Below are positions 52,483 through 61,142 of a DNA stretch of 64,000 nucleotides, piece by piece. The first letter of the stretch is position 1. Each line of letters begins with the position of its first letter. Origin of the DNA: Planctomycetales bacterium 10988 (GTDB taxonomy: Bacteria; Planctomycetota; Planctomycetia; Pirellulales; Pb10988); the NCBI GenBank assembly GCA_009664345.1, contig CP043547.1, forward strand, positions 1,426,001 through 1,490,000. Reading direction: 5' to 3'. The translations under genes were made by a program, and so were the position numbers. Under the pieces are notes generated by a model that had not been told where the DNA came from, did not search any database, and saw only the letters and a list, made by a program, of their open reading frames with translations.

Positions 52483-53311
52483 TCACTGACGGTCGGTATT
52501 TTTAAATTTCCCTGAATCCAGAAAATCGAGAGCTTGAACGGCATCGGCTTCTTGGCCCGGCATTAGATGACCATAGGTATCAATCGTCTGCGTTATACTG
52601 GTATGTCTCATAACTTGCTGAACAACTTTAATGGGAACTTCTGCCATGGCTAACCAAGTCCCTGTTGAATGACGAAGGGAATGGAAATCTAACCATTCCC
52701 CTTGATGGTTTGTATCTTCTAAAAAATCAGAGTTATATCGAGCTATTTTATCATCTCTTCCGTGAGCCTCTTTGATGTAATTATCCCTAGCTGCTTTGAG
52801 GTCATCTCTCAACATTCGAGCCACGTTCGTTTCATGTGGCATCTCAAAGAGCCTATCTTCCTTCCAACGCTCTGAAACGAAGTCATGTAACTCTTGAGCC
52901 AATTCAGACCGAATATACTGCTTTGCTTTTTTGCGATTCTTCGTGTTCGACGAATCGCAGACAATGAAATGCCTATCTTTTTCCGTTTTGAAGTCAATTA
53001 CCTTCAATGACCTTAGTTCGTTCGAGCGATAGCCAGTCTGTGATGCCGTCGCATAAAGCCAGATAGCGGGCTTCAGGAACCATCCCATACCGGATTGATC
53101 CTTCGAGAGTAGCTTTCTTTAGATAATCCCACTCATCGGGTAAAAGACATCTCCTTTTGTAAGCCCGGCCTGTCTCTGGATTTGACTTTTTAATTCCTAT
53201 CAAGGGGTCTTTTGCTAAATAAGTCCTCCCCGGTAGCGGAGTGGAGTTTATCCAACTTTGGCGAAGGTATTTTTCATGTCTTGATAATAGTTGTTGTTTA
53301 CATTTAACCAC
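52483..53311 (-). pseudogene. Tyrosine recombinase (phage-type integrase), frameshifted
   Basis: Two reading frames encode one integrase. The catalytic part is in one frame (TGYRSNELRSL with catalytic Arg, HSLRHSTGT, MRHTSITQTIDTYGHL with His and Tyr) and ends at 52483. The N-terminal side reads in another frame (PLIGIKKSNPETGRAYKRRCLLPDEWDYL ... MVPEARYLALCDG) and switches near 53050-53065. Part of the SAM-like N-terminal core-binding domain is missing. The position, about 150 bp after tRNA-Met, suggests an element that once integrated there. No second attachment repeat of the tRNA end is seen. Confidence 0.85.
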
Positions 53312-53348
53312 TCCAGGGCTTGGCGGAGAATTGAAGAATCGGATTAAT

Positions 53349-53406
53349 GGCCTGACCTCTTGGTTTGTGTTGTTTGTTTCTCTTAAACAAACTGTAGAGG
53401 CAGGCC
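53349..53406. repeat. Nested inverted repeat, 58 bp
   Basis: GGCCTGACCTCT (53349) pairs with AGAGGCAGGCC (53396-53406) with one bulge, and inside it GTTTGTTT pairs with AAACAAAC (about 53370 and 53385). It can form a long hairpin and may be the shared terminator of convergent transcription from the DUF2383 gene (minus) or the end of an old mobile element. Confidence 0.6.
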
Positions 53407-53450
53407 ATACCTTTTCACCCCTTCCACTGCGATTACGATGGGGAGTTTAT

Positions 53451-53924
53451 TTACTCATTATCTTTGAGCGAATCTCGGAGGTCCCGAATTCGATCGTGGG
53501 TTGCTTTCACTTGCGAATATTGTTGATGCAATACATCGCTAAGTGCATTTCCGGCGATATCGACTAAGACTTTTTCATACAAGCCCTTGATATAGTCTTC
53601 ACCGCGTTCGGCTTCGGCAAGCATTGCGTAGTTGTCACCATCGGAGATGGCAGCTCGCAGGGAGACCCAAGCACGATGGCCTGCCGCGGCATAGGAGCCG
53701 TCGTCCTCGGCATCTTCATGATTAAGTTCGACATACTTTTGAAGTTGTGTCGCTTGTTCACTACGCTCCGTTGCCAGAGTACAGAACAAGTCTTTAAGAT
53801 GCTCGTTTTCAACTTTTTCCGAGGCTTGTTTAAAGCCTTTATAACTATCGATGTTTGCTCGGATTAAATCTTGCAACTTTTCGATGGTTTCTTCTTTGAG
53901 ATTTTGAACGGATTCAATAGCCAT
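53451..53924 (-). CDS. DUF2383 (PA2169-type) four-helix-bundle protein
   Basis: A 157-residue all-helical protein. The sequence IEKLQDLIRANIDSYKGFKQASEKVENEHLKDLFCTLATERSEQATQLQKYVEL and DGSYAAAGHRAWVSLRAAISDGDNYAMLAEAERGEDYIKGLYEKVL fits PA2169-type proteins, a ferritin-like four-helix bundle found in stress-associated gene sets. The Glu and His positions could bind metal. Function is not established. It lies alone between the integrase remnant and the methyltransferase. Confidence 0.85.
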   Translation of the reverse strand: MAIESVQNLKEETIEKLQDLIRANIDSYKGFKQASEKVENEHLKDLFCTLATERSEQATQLQKYVELNHEDAEDDGSYAAAGHRAWVSLRAAISDGDNYAMLAEAERGEDYIKGLYEKVLVDIAGNALSDVLHQQYSQVKATHDRIRDLRDSLKDNE

Positions 53925-54479
53925 TCTATGAACTCCTTTTTCTAGAGTTTAAAGAAGAATGAATCTACAGGACAAATCTTCAATAGTGGGAAGATTTGTT
54001 CATTTCATTCTTCCATGTTCATTGAGACCGAAAGCGGAGTGATTGACTCACCAATGGGAGCTTCAAGATTTCACCCATGTCCACAGTCTCTATTTTTTAT
54101 TAACCAAAGAGCTTTCACTCGACAGAACTAAATGCAAGAGAAATGCCAAAGTAGAGAAATTAGGAATTGTGCCATTAAAATAGGAGAAAACCGTACAGTT
54201 CTCAGTCAGAAAGACGGAATTCCAGGAAAATTTTTGCTAATTTGCTCAAGTTCTGACAATGCGATTGATCGGGAAGTGATCGAATTGCTTGTCAACTCTC
54301 CGGAGTGAGCCCTATCTCTTTCTCCCACTTCGATATATTGTAAGAACAGTGAGCCGAAGTAAGACAAGCATTCTATTGTGATAGTAAGTCGTCCGTGTGA
54401 ACCACCGTCGCTTTGTCATATTTCCTATCCCGCCAGCCTATTTTCTAAAGGTTTTTCCCTTCACTAATGAAATCCAGCT
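53925..54479. other. Gene-free region, about 555 bp, with an imperfect hairpin
   Basis: No supported gene. AAGTTCTGACAATGCGATTGATC and GATCGAATTGCTTGTCAACT form an imperfect stem at about 54249-54296 around GGGAAGT. It may be a leader structure or an element remnant. Confidence 0.35.
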
Positions 54480-55304
54480 ATGTGCATTTCGGTGAGTGAC
54501 CTTCAAGGCATTCCGGAAACGACCTTGATTCCGCTTTATCATCGAGCGATTGAAGCGAAAAAGCCGCAGCCTCTTTTGAATGACCCCCATGCGGTGCGGA
54601 TCGTCGATCAAATCGATTACGACTTCTCACAATTTCGGTTTGGCAAGGCTGCTTTGGCGCATCCGATTCGGGCAAAGATCTGTGATCGAAGGATTGGGCT
54701 CTTTCTCAACGAGCATTCGCGGGCTTGTGTCGTTTCGTTAGGAGCCGGGTTAGATACGCAATATGAGCGGATGAAACCGGGGGAAGAGGTGCTTTGGCTC
54801 GATCTAGATGTCCCTGCCATTGAGCCGCTTTGGAAAAAATTCTTTCAGGAAACCAAAAAACGAAAGTTTATCGCAACTTCCGTTTTTGAAGAGGATTGGT
54901 TAGAGAAGATTCCCCAGGATCGAGAAGTGATCTTTATCGCCATGGGCCTTTTGATGTATTTTACCGAGGCCGAAGTCTTTGCCTTGCTTCAGAAACTTCA
55001 CACTTCTGTACCCGGCTCTCAAATTATTTTTGATACGGTTTCCTATTGGGTTTCTTTACACTCTCAGTTGATGTCAAGGCTTCCTAATTTCTGTCAGCCT
55101 CGGTATGTGCTTCCTGACATGAAGTGGGGAATCAATCTGACAACCATCCCAACTTACTTTAATCAACAAACTCCCTATCAAATTCTCTATCTTGAAGATT
55201 ATTTAAAAAACTATCAAGAAGCGTGGGGTTGGGAAGGAACGTTGATGCGGTTCACGAGGCTTGATCGCTATCTGCAAGGAGCAGTAGTGCAGTTACAGCT
55301 TTGA
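54480..55304 (+). CDS. Class I SAM-dependent methyltransferase, LCM/PPM family
   Basis: A 274-residue methyltransferase of the leucine carboxyl methyltransferase-like family. The SAM-binding block is VVSLGAGLDTQYERMKP, followed by EVLWLDLDVPAIEPLWKKFF, FIATSVFEEDWLEKIP and EVIFIAMGLLMYFTEAEV, in the usual order. It probably methylates a small molecule or carboxyl group; bacterial relatives act in polyketide and other secondary pathways but no such cluster is here. It is monocistronic. A long hairpin lies about 90 bp after the stop. Confidence 0.87.
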   Translation: MCISVSDLQGIPETTLIPLYHRAIEAKKPQPLLNDPHAVRIVDQIDYDFSQFRFGKAALAHPIRAKICDRRIGLFLNEHSRACVVSLGAGLDTQYERMKPGEEVLWLDLDVPAIEPLWKKFFQETKKRKFIATSVFEEDWLEKIPQDREVIFIAMGLLMYFTEAEVFALLQKLHTSVPGSQIIFDTVSYWVSLHSQLMSRLPNFCQPRYVLPDMKWGINLTTIPTYFNQQTPYQILYLEDYLKNYQEAWGWEGTLMRFTRLDRYLQGAVVQLQL

Positions 55305-55592
55305 TGCACGTAATATTGATTGAATCTGGTTCTTGGAGTGTTGAACGCATTTAAAGATTTAACGAGATACTTTCAATGAAGAACTTTAAACAAATAAAGC
55401 ACTTTTCATCTTTATTTATTGAAAAGAGGTTGAGTATTTTTCAATAAATAGTTTAGAGGAAAAGTGCTGCTCGTGCAGAATAGTTGATTTGGAACGATTG
55501 CCGAGAACTTGGAAGAATAGAGAATTTTTCAGGGAAAAATCGAAAAGAAAGGAAGATTAAAGAGAAAAGTTTAGTCTTACGTTCTTTCCGCT
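55305..55592. other. AT-rich region with a nested palindrome
   Basis: No supported gene. AGCACTTTTC (55398-55407) pairs with GAAAAGTGCT (55459-55468), and TATTTATTGAAAA (55413-55425) pairs perfectly with TTTTCAATAAATA (55438-55450). This is a 71-bp nested palindrome, described under findings. Confidence 0.6.
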
Positions 55593-55697
55593 TTAGACAT
55601 AAAAAGAATCAGTGGCTCGAAAAGGTCGAGCAGCGAAAGCGACACTGATCATGGCGGCGATGAATCCGATCGAGATTAAGAAGGCTGGGCTGATCAT
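55593..55697 (-). CDS. Candidate 34-residue membrane peptide
   Basis: ATG at 55697 with AGGAAT about eight bases upstream; stop TAA at 55593. The peptide MISPAFLISIGFIAAMISVA... continues AFAARPFRATDSFYV. Residues about 3-22 are a single hydrophobic helix followed by an Arg-rich tail, the design of bacterial single-pass small membrane proteins. It is higher in GC than its flanks and its codons look like the window's real genes. It lies in an otherwise gene-free, AT-rich stretch of about 1.1 kb. I do not recognise a homologue by eye; the peptide and its regulation are new candidates. Confidence 0.55.
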   Translation of the reverse strand: MISPAFLISIGFIAAMISVAFAARPFRATDSFYV

Positions 55698-56377
55698 GTT
55701 GTTATTCCTATTATGAATTGATTCTTTGAAAAGTTGATTTGTTTAACAAAGTTGATAGTTACTAAGGCAGGTTTGATGCCAAAAAATGTTCACTGACAGT
55801 AAAGTATTGTTAGATAAGGTTTTAAATTTTCTGACACTTTTTCGACTTGATAAACAGGGTGTTTAAATGATATCAACTTGATTTTGCTAAATCATTTTGA
55901 GTGCAGTCAAGTTAAGTAAACTATGGAAAAAAATACGATTGGGTTGGGGAAAAGTTCTCTATTTTTTCTAAAGTACGGATCGAAAGTTTTTGCTTTGTTT
56001 CTCTGTTTTAACTTGTTAGAATAAAACCAGCCGTCACGTAGATGGGAATGAAAAATTTTACGGAACAGAGGGATTGTTTGTTTAGAGTTTTTGGAAAAAA
56101 TTGAGAAGAAGGGTAACTTTAGATCAAGTTGTTCCTGAAGGCTCTTTCCGTCTTGTCCTCGTGCTAGAATGACTTCACTTTAATTTTGATCTCATTCTGA
56201 AGCGAAAAGGGTCGATAGTAGGAATAAGATATCTTAATCGTTAAAGTTGGGGTAATCGATCGAAAACAAACGGGTGTCGATCTCGGATTATCTCCCCTGG
56301 CTTCGATTTACCTTTAGGTGAATCTCGAAAGTCGGAAACGATCATTGCGGACATCATTCCATATGGGAAGTAATCGA
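55698..56377. other. AT-rich gene-free region, 680 bp
   Basis: No open frame of convincing length or family. It should contain the promoter of the plus-strand secreted protein gene and of the minus-strand small peptide. No clear promoter was assigned. Confidence 0.3.
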
Positions 56378-56767
56378 ATGATTAAAAAAATAGTACTCGG
56401 TTGTTTCGTTGGCTTGGGGATGCTGGTTTGTAGCCCATCCGCTCAGGCACAAGGATATTCTTCGGTGTTGCCTGGGACTCGGTTTGCTCAACCGCTTCCT
56501 TATAATAGGCCACCGCTTAGCCCTTACCTGAATCTCTATCGAGAGAACAGAGGGCCGCTTTCGAACTATCACACTTATGTTCGGCCTCAATTTGAACTTC
56601 AAAGAATTGTCAACCAACAAGATCGCAGTATTCTCTATTTGCAAAATCAATCGGCGACTCTCCGCCGAGATATTCAGACGATCCCACAGTCGGAAGTTGC
56701 CCCTACCGGGAATCGAGGGCAATTTATGAACTATGGGCATTACTATCCTGATAACCGGCCCCGCTAA
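56378..56767 (+). CDS. Secreted small protein, unknown
   Basis: From ATG at 56378 (GGAAG six to nine bases upstream) the product has 129 residues with a clear signal peptide (about 1-25, ending SAQAQ). The mature part is rich in Pro, Tyr, Asn, Arg and Gln (LPYNRPPLSPYLNLYRENRG, RDIQTIPQSEVAP) and may be a surface or matrix protein. No family is recognised. A terminator follows at 56800. Confidence 0.6.
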   Translation: MIKKIVLGCFVGLGMLVCSPSAQAQGYSSVLPGTRFAQPLPYNRPPLSPYLNLYRENRGPLSNYHTYVRPQFELQRIVNQQDRSILYLQNQSATLRRDIQTIPQSEVAPTGNRGQFMNYGHYYPDNRPR

Positions 56768-56797
56768 TGTTCTTCTGATAGTCTACGATCAATGATA

Positions 56798-56830
56798 TTA
56801 AGGCCACCTTCTGGGTGGTCTTTTTTTGTT
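56798..56830 (+). terminator. Intrinsic terminator
   Basis: AAGGCCACC and GGGTGGTC form a stem around TTCT, followed by TTTTTTTG. Confidence 0.85.
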
Positions 56831-57251
56831 GGTGTTCTTGGCGAGGTGAATGCTAGCATTGACTTTGCGGATTGGGAGGAAAATAAAAAATTTATTGAAT
56901 ATTCGCCTGAAAAACTGCTCTTGCTGGGTAAATCTGACGATTAGTTCTGATGTTCCCCTTGGGATAAATGTACTTGATGTACGAAACACACGGTTCACGA
57001 AAACCGAAACGACTCGGATAGGTAATCTCTTTACGTTGTGCGAATGCTTGATCGCTAGCGAGAAGCTACGGGAAGGGTCAAGCAGATCGAGGGTATTGAG
57101 AGAGCCAGCACTCCTCGCTTCTTGGATGTGACCAGAAGTGAATCTTACCATGTATCTCGCTTTTTTCATCGCAAGCCAAAACGGTATTTCACGGCGGAAA
57201 ATGGAGAAAAGCGAGTCACCAAGCTCTTTCCGCCAAACAGGGAAAGTTCTT
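56831..57251. other. Leader region of the export lipoprotein gene, 420 bp
   Basis: One 93-codon frame (56850-57131) exists but shows no family, signal or good ribosome site, so it is not called. The region precedes the Wza-like gene on the same strand and should hold its promoter. Confidence 0.3.
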
Positions 57252-58334
57252 ATGACCCAAACGCAGCAAGATCGTCGAATCGCGGTCGCCCTCTTCCTGC
57301 TTGGCGCGACCCTAAGCAGTATGGGTTGCCATGCTGTGCAATTGCACAAGCCAAACAATGACGTCCCCGCCCAGGCAATCCCCTGCGATTGCCCACGAGA
57401 ATTGAACAAAGCTATTTTGCCGACTTATATGATTGAGCCGCCGGATATTCTTCTGATTGATGCGGTTCGGATCGTGCCAAGAGCTCCTTATCATGTGCGT
57501 TCACCCGATTCCATTATCTTGGATGTCCGCAACACCCTCGCGGAAGCCCCGATTCAAGGGGTCTATCCGATCGAGCCAGGTGGGCGAGTCAACCTCGGGC
57601 CTCCTTATGGGGCGGTGAATGTGGAAGGGTTGACTGTCAGCGAAATTCAAGTTCGTGTCATGGATCACCTCAAGCAATTCCTCCGCGAACCGGAAGTCTC
57701 GGTCAGTCTCGGAGAATTGGCTTCCTTGCAGCAGATTGCCGGCGAACACCTTGTCGGTCCCGATGGTCGGGTGACGCTGGGAAGTTATGGGAGTGTGCAT
57801 GTCGTCGGCATGACGGTCGAGCAGGCACGCCAAGCGATCGAGATTCATTTGACACAATACTTAGAGAATCCCGAGATTTCACTTAATGTCTTTGCTTACA
57901 ACAGTAAGGTCTATTACGTGATCACCGAAGGAGCTGGGCAAGGTGATGGCGTCTTCCGCTTCCCGGTTACCGGAAACGAAACTGTCCTTGATGCGATTGC
58001 TCAATTGCAAGGGTTGGGGCCTGTTTCTTCGAAGAAAATTTGGGTCGCCCGTCCGAAGCCTGGTGGATGTAAAGATGGCAGCTGCGATCAAATCCTCCCG
58101 GTGGATTGGACTCGGATCACCGCCTGTGGGGACCCTGCGACCAACTATCAGCTTATGCCGGGTGACCGGGTCTTTGTGGCTGAGGATAAGTTGATCGCCT
58201 TGGATTCGAGCTTGGCCAAGATTATCGCTCCGTTCGAACGTGTGGCAGGCTTCAGCTTGCTCGGTGTCGGGGTGGTCACTCGCTTCTCGGGTCCGGTACT
58301 CCGCGGTGGTGGAAACCCCAACGGTACTTTCTAG
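57252..58334 (+). CDS. Wza-like polysaccharide export lipoprotein (SLBB domains)
   Basis: From ATG at 57252 (GGGAAAG upstream) the product has 360 residues with a lipoprotein signal ending in LSSMGCHA (lipobox Cys near 27). Then come a polysaccharide export domain (about 50-150; LPTYMIEPPDILLIDAVRIVPRAPYHVRSPDSIIL, RVNLGPPYGAVNVEGLTVSEIQVRVMDHLKQFLREPEVSVSLG), and SLBB-like repeats (about 150-300; GPDGRVTLGSYGSVHVVGMTVEQARQAIEIHLTQYLENPEISLNVFAYNSKVYYVITEG, and QLMPGDRVFVAEDKLIALDS). It resembles the outer-membrane exit of a capsule or exopolysaccharide system. No wzc, wzx or glycosyltransferase genes are close in this window. Confidence 0.85.
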   Translation: MTQTQQDRRIAVALFLLGATLSSMGCHAVQLHKPNNDVPAQAIPCDCPRELNKAILPTYMIEPPDILLIDAVRIVPRAPYHVRSPDSIILDVRNTLAEAPIQGVYPIEPGGRVNLGPPYGAVNVEGLTVSEIQVRVMDHLKQFLREPEVSVSLGELASLQQIAGEHLVGPDGRVTLGSYGSVHVVGMTVEQARQAIEIHLTQYLENPEISLNVFAYNSKVYYVITEGAGQGDGVFRFPVTGNETVLDAIAQLQGLGPVSSKKIWVARPKPGGCKDGSCDQILPVDWTRITACGDPATNYQLMPGDRVFVAEDKLIALDSSLAKIIAPFERVAGFSLLGVGVVTRFSGPVLRGGGNPNGTF

Positions 58335-58352
58335 TTTAATCAGAAAAACTTA

Positions 58353-58389
58353 ATGCCAGGTTGAAGACACAATCAGCTTCAACCTGGCT
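58353..58389 (+). terminator. Hairpin after the export lipoprotein gene
   Basis: GCCAGGTTGAAG and CTTCAACCTGGC form a perfect 12-bp stem around ACACAATCAG. There is no T tract, so it may be a processing or attenuation structure rather than a standard terminator. Confidence 0.5.
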
Positions 58390-58577
58390 ACGGATACACG
58401 AAGGATGTTTCCTTTAATTCGGAGAAACCATCGATGATCGGAATGTCCTTCACGCGAATCGAATCCCACCCCAATGGAAACGTTCTGGCATTGTTCAGCG
58501 AACGTACCTCGCGATCTACTCAGATTCAAAGTTCTGAGGGTGAGCGTTCCCTTGCCAAACAGCCAAGGAACAGGCTA

Positions 58578-58991
58578 ATGCGAGATAAAAAATATCAAAC
58601 CGGTTGGATCACGCTCGGCTGTACGCTGCTGCTGATCTCAACATTTGGGTGTGCAAGCCCTTGCAAAACCCCATCGTATCATGACCTGAAGCATTCCAAC
58701 TGCCGGTTGAAATGCCCGAAATATTATCCAACTTGCTGGCGGCCACTGATCCCAGGGCACAATCCTTGCGGGCCGCCCTGCTCGACGTGTGTGCCGGTGG
58801 AACATCATGGCATCCCGGAAGAAGTCCCGCATGGGTATCCGGTGAAAGAAGAAATCATCATGCACCCAACCAGCATGAAACCTAGCGATGAAATTCCTCC
58901 CGCCTTGTCGCAGGATTTCAATTCGCCCGAGCCAATCATGGAATATGTCGAAGAAATGCCGATTCCTGAACCCGCTCGCCCAGCTTATTAA
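58578..58991 (+). CDS. Cys- and Pro-rich lipoprotein, unknown
   Basis: From ATG at 58578 (AAGGAACAGG upstream) the product has 137 residues. Lipoprotein signal ending ISTFGC (Cys about 25), then a short Cys-rich stretch (ASPCKTPSYHDLKHSNCRLKCPKYYPTCWRPL, NPCGPPCSTC) with eight further Cys within about 50 residues, and an acidic, Pro-rich tail. The Cys pattern suggests disulphides in the periplasm or outside. It follows the Wza-like gene and may be an outer partner of it; the family is not recognised. Confidence 0.6.
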   Translation: MRDKKYQTGWITLGCTLLLISTFGCASPCKTPSYHDLKHSNCRLKCPKYYPTCWRPLIPGHNPCGPPCSTCVPVEHHGIPEEVPHGYPVKEEIIMHPTSMKPSDEIPPALSQDFNSPEPIMEYVEEMPIPEPARPAY

Positions 58992-59021
58992 ACAACTATA
59001 AAAAGTAGTTTTTAAAATAAG

Positions 59022-59058
59022 AAACCTTCCTGAGCTTTTCGAACTCAGGAAGGTTTTT
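59022..59058 (+). terminator. Intrinsic terminator
   Basis: AAACCTTCCTGAG and CTCAGGAAGGTTT form a stem around CTTTTCGAA, followed by TTTTTTG. Confidence 0.9.
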
Positions 59059-59082
59059 TGTTTATTAAAGATTGTCAAGTAG

Positions 59083-59877
59083 CTATGCCGCAGGTGTAAT
59101 GCTAAAACCGCTTTTTGGTTTGGATGATTGCAAAGAAGCAAAGGGGTCTTGAATCTCTTGCTGGGCACGTACTCGACTGATTCCACAGCGTTTGACGGCA
59201 TGTTCAAGCGGATGTCGCTTTCCACTGACAGCCCATCGTTCGGCAAAGTCGGTGAGTTCATCCATGGTGTCGTTCACCAGTTGGCGATAGGTTTCGATTT
59301 CGCTTCGCGGAAGGTCTTGCGGCACATAGATAGGAGGACCGACGATAGCGCGTACTCTGGAAAAGGGCCGCGGAACCGCGAATTTATCCCAGCTATTAAA
59401 TCGATAAGGGCGGTCCATGCCGATGCCAATGCAATAGATCGGTCGCCCTAAACGGCTCGCCAAGTAAATAGGACCTTTGGCCAATTGACGGCGAGGGCCG
59501 CGTGGGCCATCGGGGGTCATGGCAATATGTTGATGCTGATGGGCTTCCATCATTTTTTTGAGAGCCCCGGCCCCGCCCCGCTTGGTCGAGCCACGTTCGA
59601 AAGTGGCTCCCATCATTTCCACCGCTTTAGCGAGTATCTCAGCATCGCGGTGTTGAGAAACCAGCACTGTCATCCTGCAGCCGCCGCGGGCATACAACGG
59701 GGCAAGAACATATTCGTGCCAACCAAGATAGACCCCGCCGGAGAGATGAGGATTTTTGAGATCGTGTTCGGGGTTGTAGTAAACAGCACGAAAATCCGTG
59801 GTGCTATACCATTGGCGGACAAGGTTCGCCCCAATGCAGCCCGCCATGCGAGCCAAGTAATTATTCAAACGCTTCAT
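59083..59877 (-). CDS. DUF374-type lysophospholipid acyltransferase family protein
   Basis: A 264-residue protein with the LPLAT/DUF374 signatures: YLGWHEYVLAPLYARGG (the catalytic HxxxxD-like block, HEYVLAP), VSQHRDAEILAKAVEMMGATFERGSTKRGGAGALKKM, MTPDGPRGPRRQLAKGPIYLASRLGRPIYCIGIGM. It should transfer an acyl chain in lipid A, glycerolipid or related lipid making, at the inner membrane. Paired with dapF upstream on the same strand, but not obviously in an operon (227 bp gap). Confidence 0.87.
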   Translation of the reverse strand: MKRLNNYLARMAGCIGANLVRQWYSTTDFRAVYYNPEHDLKNPHLSGGVYLGWHEYVLAPLYARGGCRMTVLVSQHRDAEILAKAVEMMGATFERGSTKRGGAGALKKMMEAHQHQHIAMTPDGPRGPRRQLAKGPIYLASRLGRPIYCIGIGMDRPYRFNSWDKFAVPRPFSRVRAIVGPPIYVPQDLPRSEIETYRQLVNDTMDELTDFAERWAVSGKRHPLEHAVKRCGISRVRAQQEIQDPFASLQSSKPKSGFSITPAA

Positions 59878-60104
59878 CAGCAGGCATCCTTGCCAAGTGA
59901 TAAGATGAGTTGGTCGAAACTGCCGGTTGCGGCAAAGATGAATTCTTTTCTATACATTTCGAAGAGAGGGGATTGCCAGCATCAAACTATCTGATTTTCC
60001 CAGCATAAGTCGAATCCTTTACCTGGCAATCCCGATTATGCAAAATTTCGAAAATTGCCTAGATTCAAGCATCCTTTGATGTCTCTATCGAGCTAAGCTT
60101 TCTG

Positions 60105-60995
60105 TTAGCTCGTCTCTTCAAGATCGGGAATCGGGGCCGCTCGGGGCACCCACTCTCCGGAGAAAACCTCCACCGCTGGCCCGGTCATGAAGACATGATC
60201 GTTGTCACGCCATTCAAGTTCCAGAACTCCGCCAGGGAGATGGGCCTTGATGGCACGTTTCGTTTTGTTTGTCAAAGCACCTGCCACACAGACCGCGCAC
60301 GCTCCCGTCCCGCAGGCCATGGTTTCCCCGGAGCCTCGTTCCCAAACCCTCAATGTAACTTCGTGGGGATTGCGAATATGAACGAACTCCACATTCACTC
60401 GGTTCGGGAACATAGGATGGATTTCAATTTCCGGCCCAACTTCCCAAACCAGTTCATCGGTCAAAGGCTCGTCAATGAAAAGGATGCAGTGGGGATTTCC
60501 CATCGAGACGGCGGTGACGAGGTACTCTTTTCCACCAATCTTTAGGGGAACTTCAATCGGTGGATCGCCAGGGAGTTTGGTGGGAATCTTGCTTGATTCG
60601 AGAATCGGCAGCCCCATATCGACCCGAACCCTCTCGACCAACCCCGCTCTTTGACAAGTCTCCGGATAGAGAAAGAGATCAAGGGTCAGGATGCCGGCTC
60701 CGGTTTCGATTGTGATGCGTGGCTTCTGACTGATTCCGTGATCGTGAACATATTTGGCAACGCAACGAATGCCATTGCCGCACATTTCAGATTCCGAACC
60801 ATCTGCATTGAACATCCGCATCCGAGCATCGGCAAGCTCCGAAGGCTCGATCAAAATCAACCCATCGCCTCCGATTCCGAAGTTGCGATCTGAAACTTGT
60901 CGGGCGAGGACCTCTGGGGAATCCGGCAAGGTTTCTTCGAAACAATTGACATAAACGTAATCATTTCCCGCACCTTGCATCTTTGTAAAATGCAT
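60105..60995 (-). CDS. dapF: Diaminopimelate epimerase
   Basis: A 296-residue enzyme converting LL- to meso-diaminopimelate for lysine and peptidoglycan synthesis. The two catalytic Cys lie in EMCGNGIRC (C72) and [12 protein letters not shown] (about C226). [17 protein letters not shown] is the canonical start. Length is normal for the family. AGAGAGAGACG upstream gives a modest ribosome site. Confidence 0.96.
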   Translation of the reverse strand: MHFTKMQGAGNDYVYVNCFEETLPDSPEVLARQVSDRNFGIGGDGLILIEPSELADARMRMFNADGSESEMCGNGIRCVAKYVHDHGISQKPRITIETGAGILTLDLFLYPETCQRAGLVERVRVDMGLPILESSKIPTKLPGDPPIEVPLKIGGKEYLVTAVSMGNPHCILFIDEPLTDELVWEVGPEIEIHPMFPNRVNVEFVHIRNPHEVTLRVWERGSGETMACGTGACAVCVAGALTNKTKRAIKAHLPGGVLELEWRDNDHVFMTGPAVEVFSGEWVPRAAPIPDLEETS

Positions 60996-61142
60996 CCGTC
61001 TCTCTCTTTTGCTACTGTTCGATCAATGGAATGGATCTTCTCAAGTATAGAAACCTTTTGACTTAAGACAATTCCGGTTGGAGAAAACTAAGCAGGAATT
61101 CGCGAAGTAGAGCGACTCAAACTGCCGTAAGATAAAACCGTT

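Noticed and set aside
52261-53924. Intact integrative element bordered by a second tRNA-end repeat
   Set aside because: No second copy of the tRNA 3' end was found by reading, and the integrase is frameshifted.
56850-57131. 93-codon plus-strand frame before the Wza-like gene
   Set aside because: No ribosome site, no signal or domain, and the composition is unlike the neighbours.
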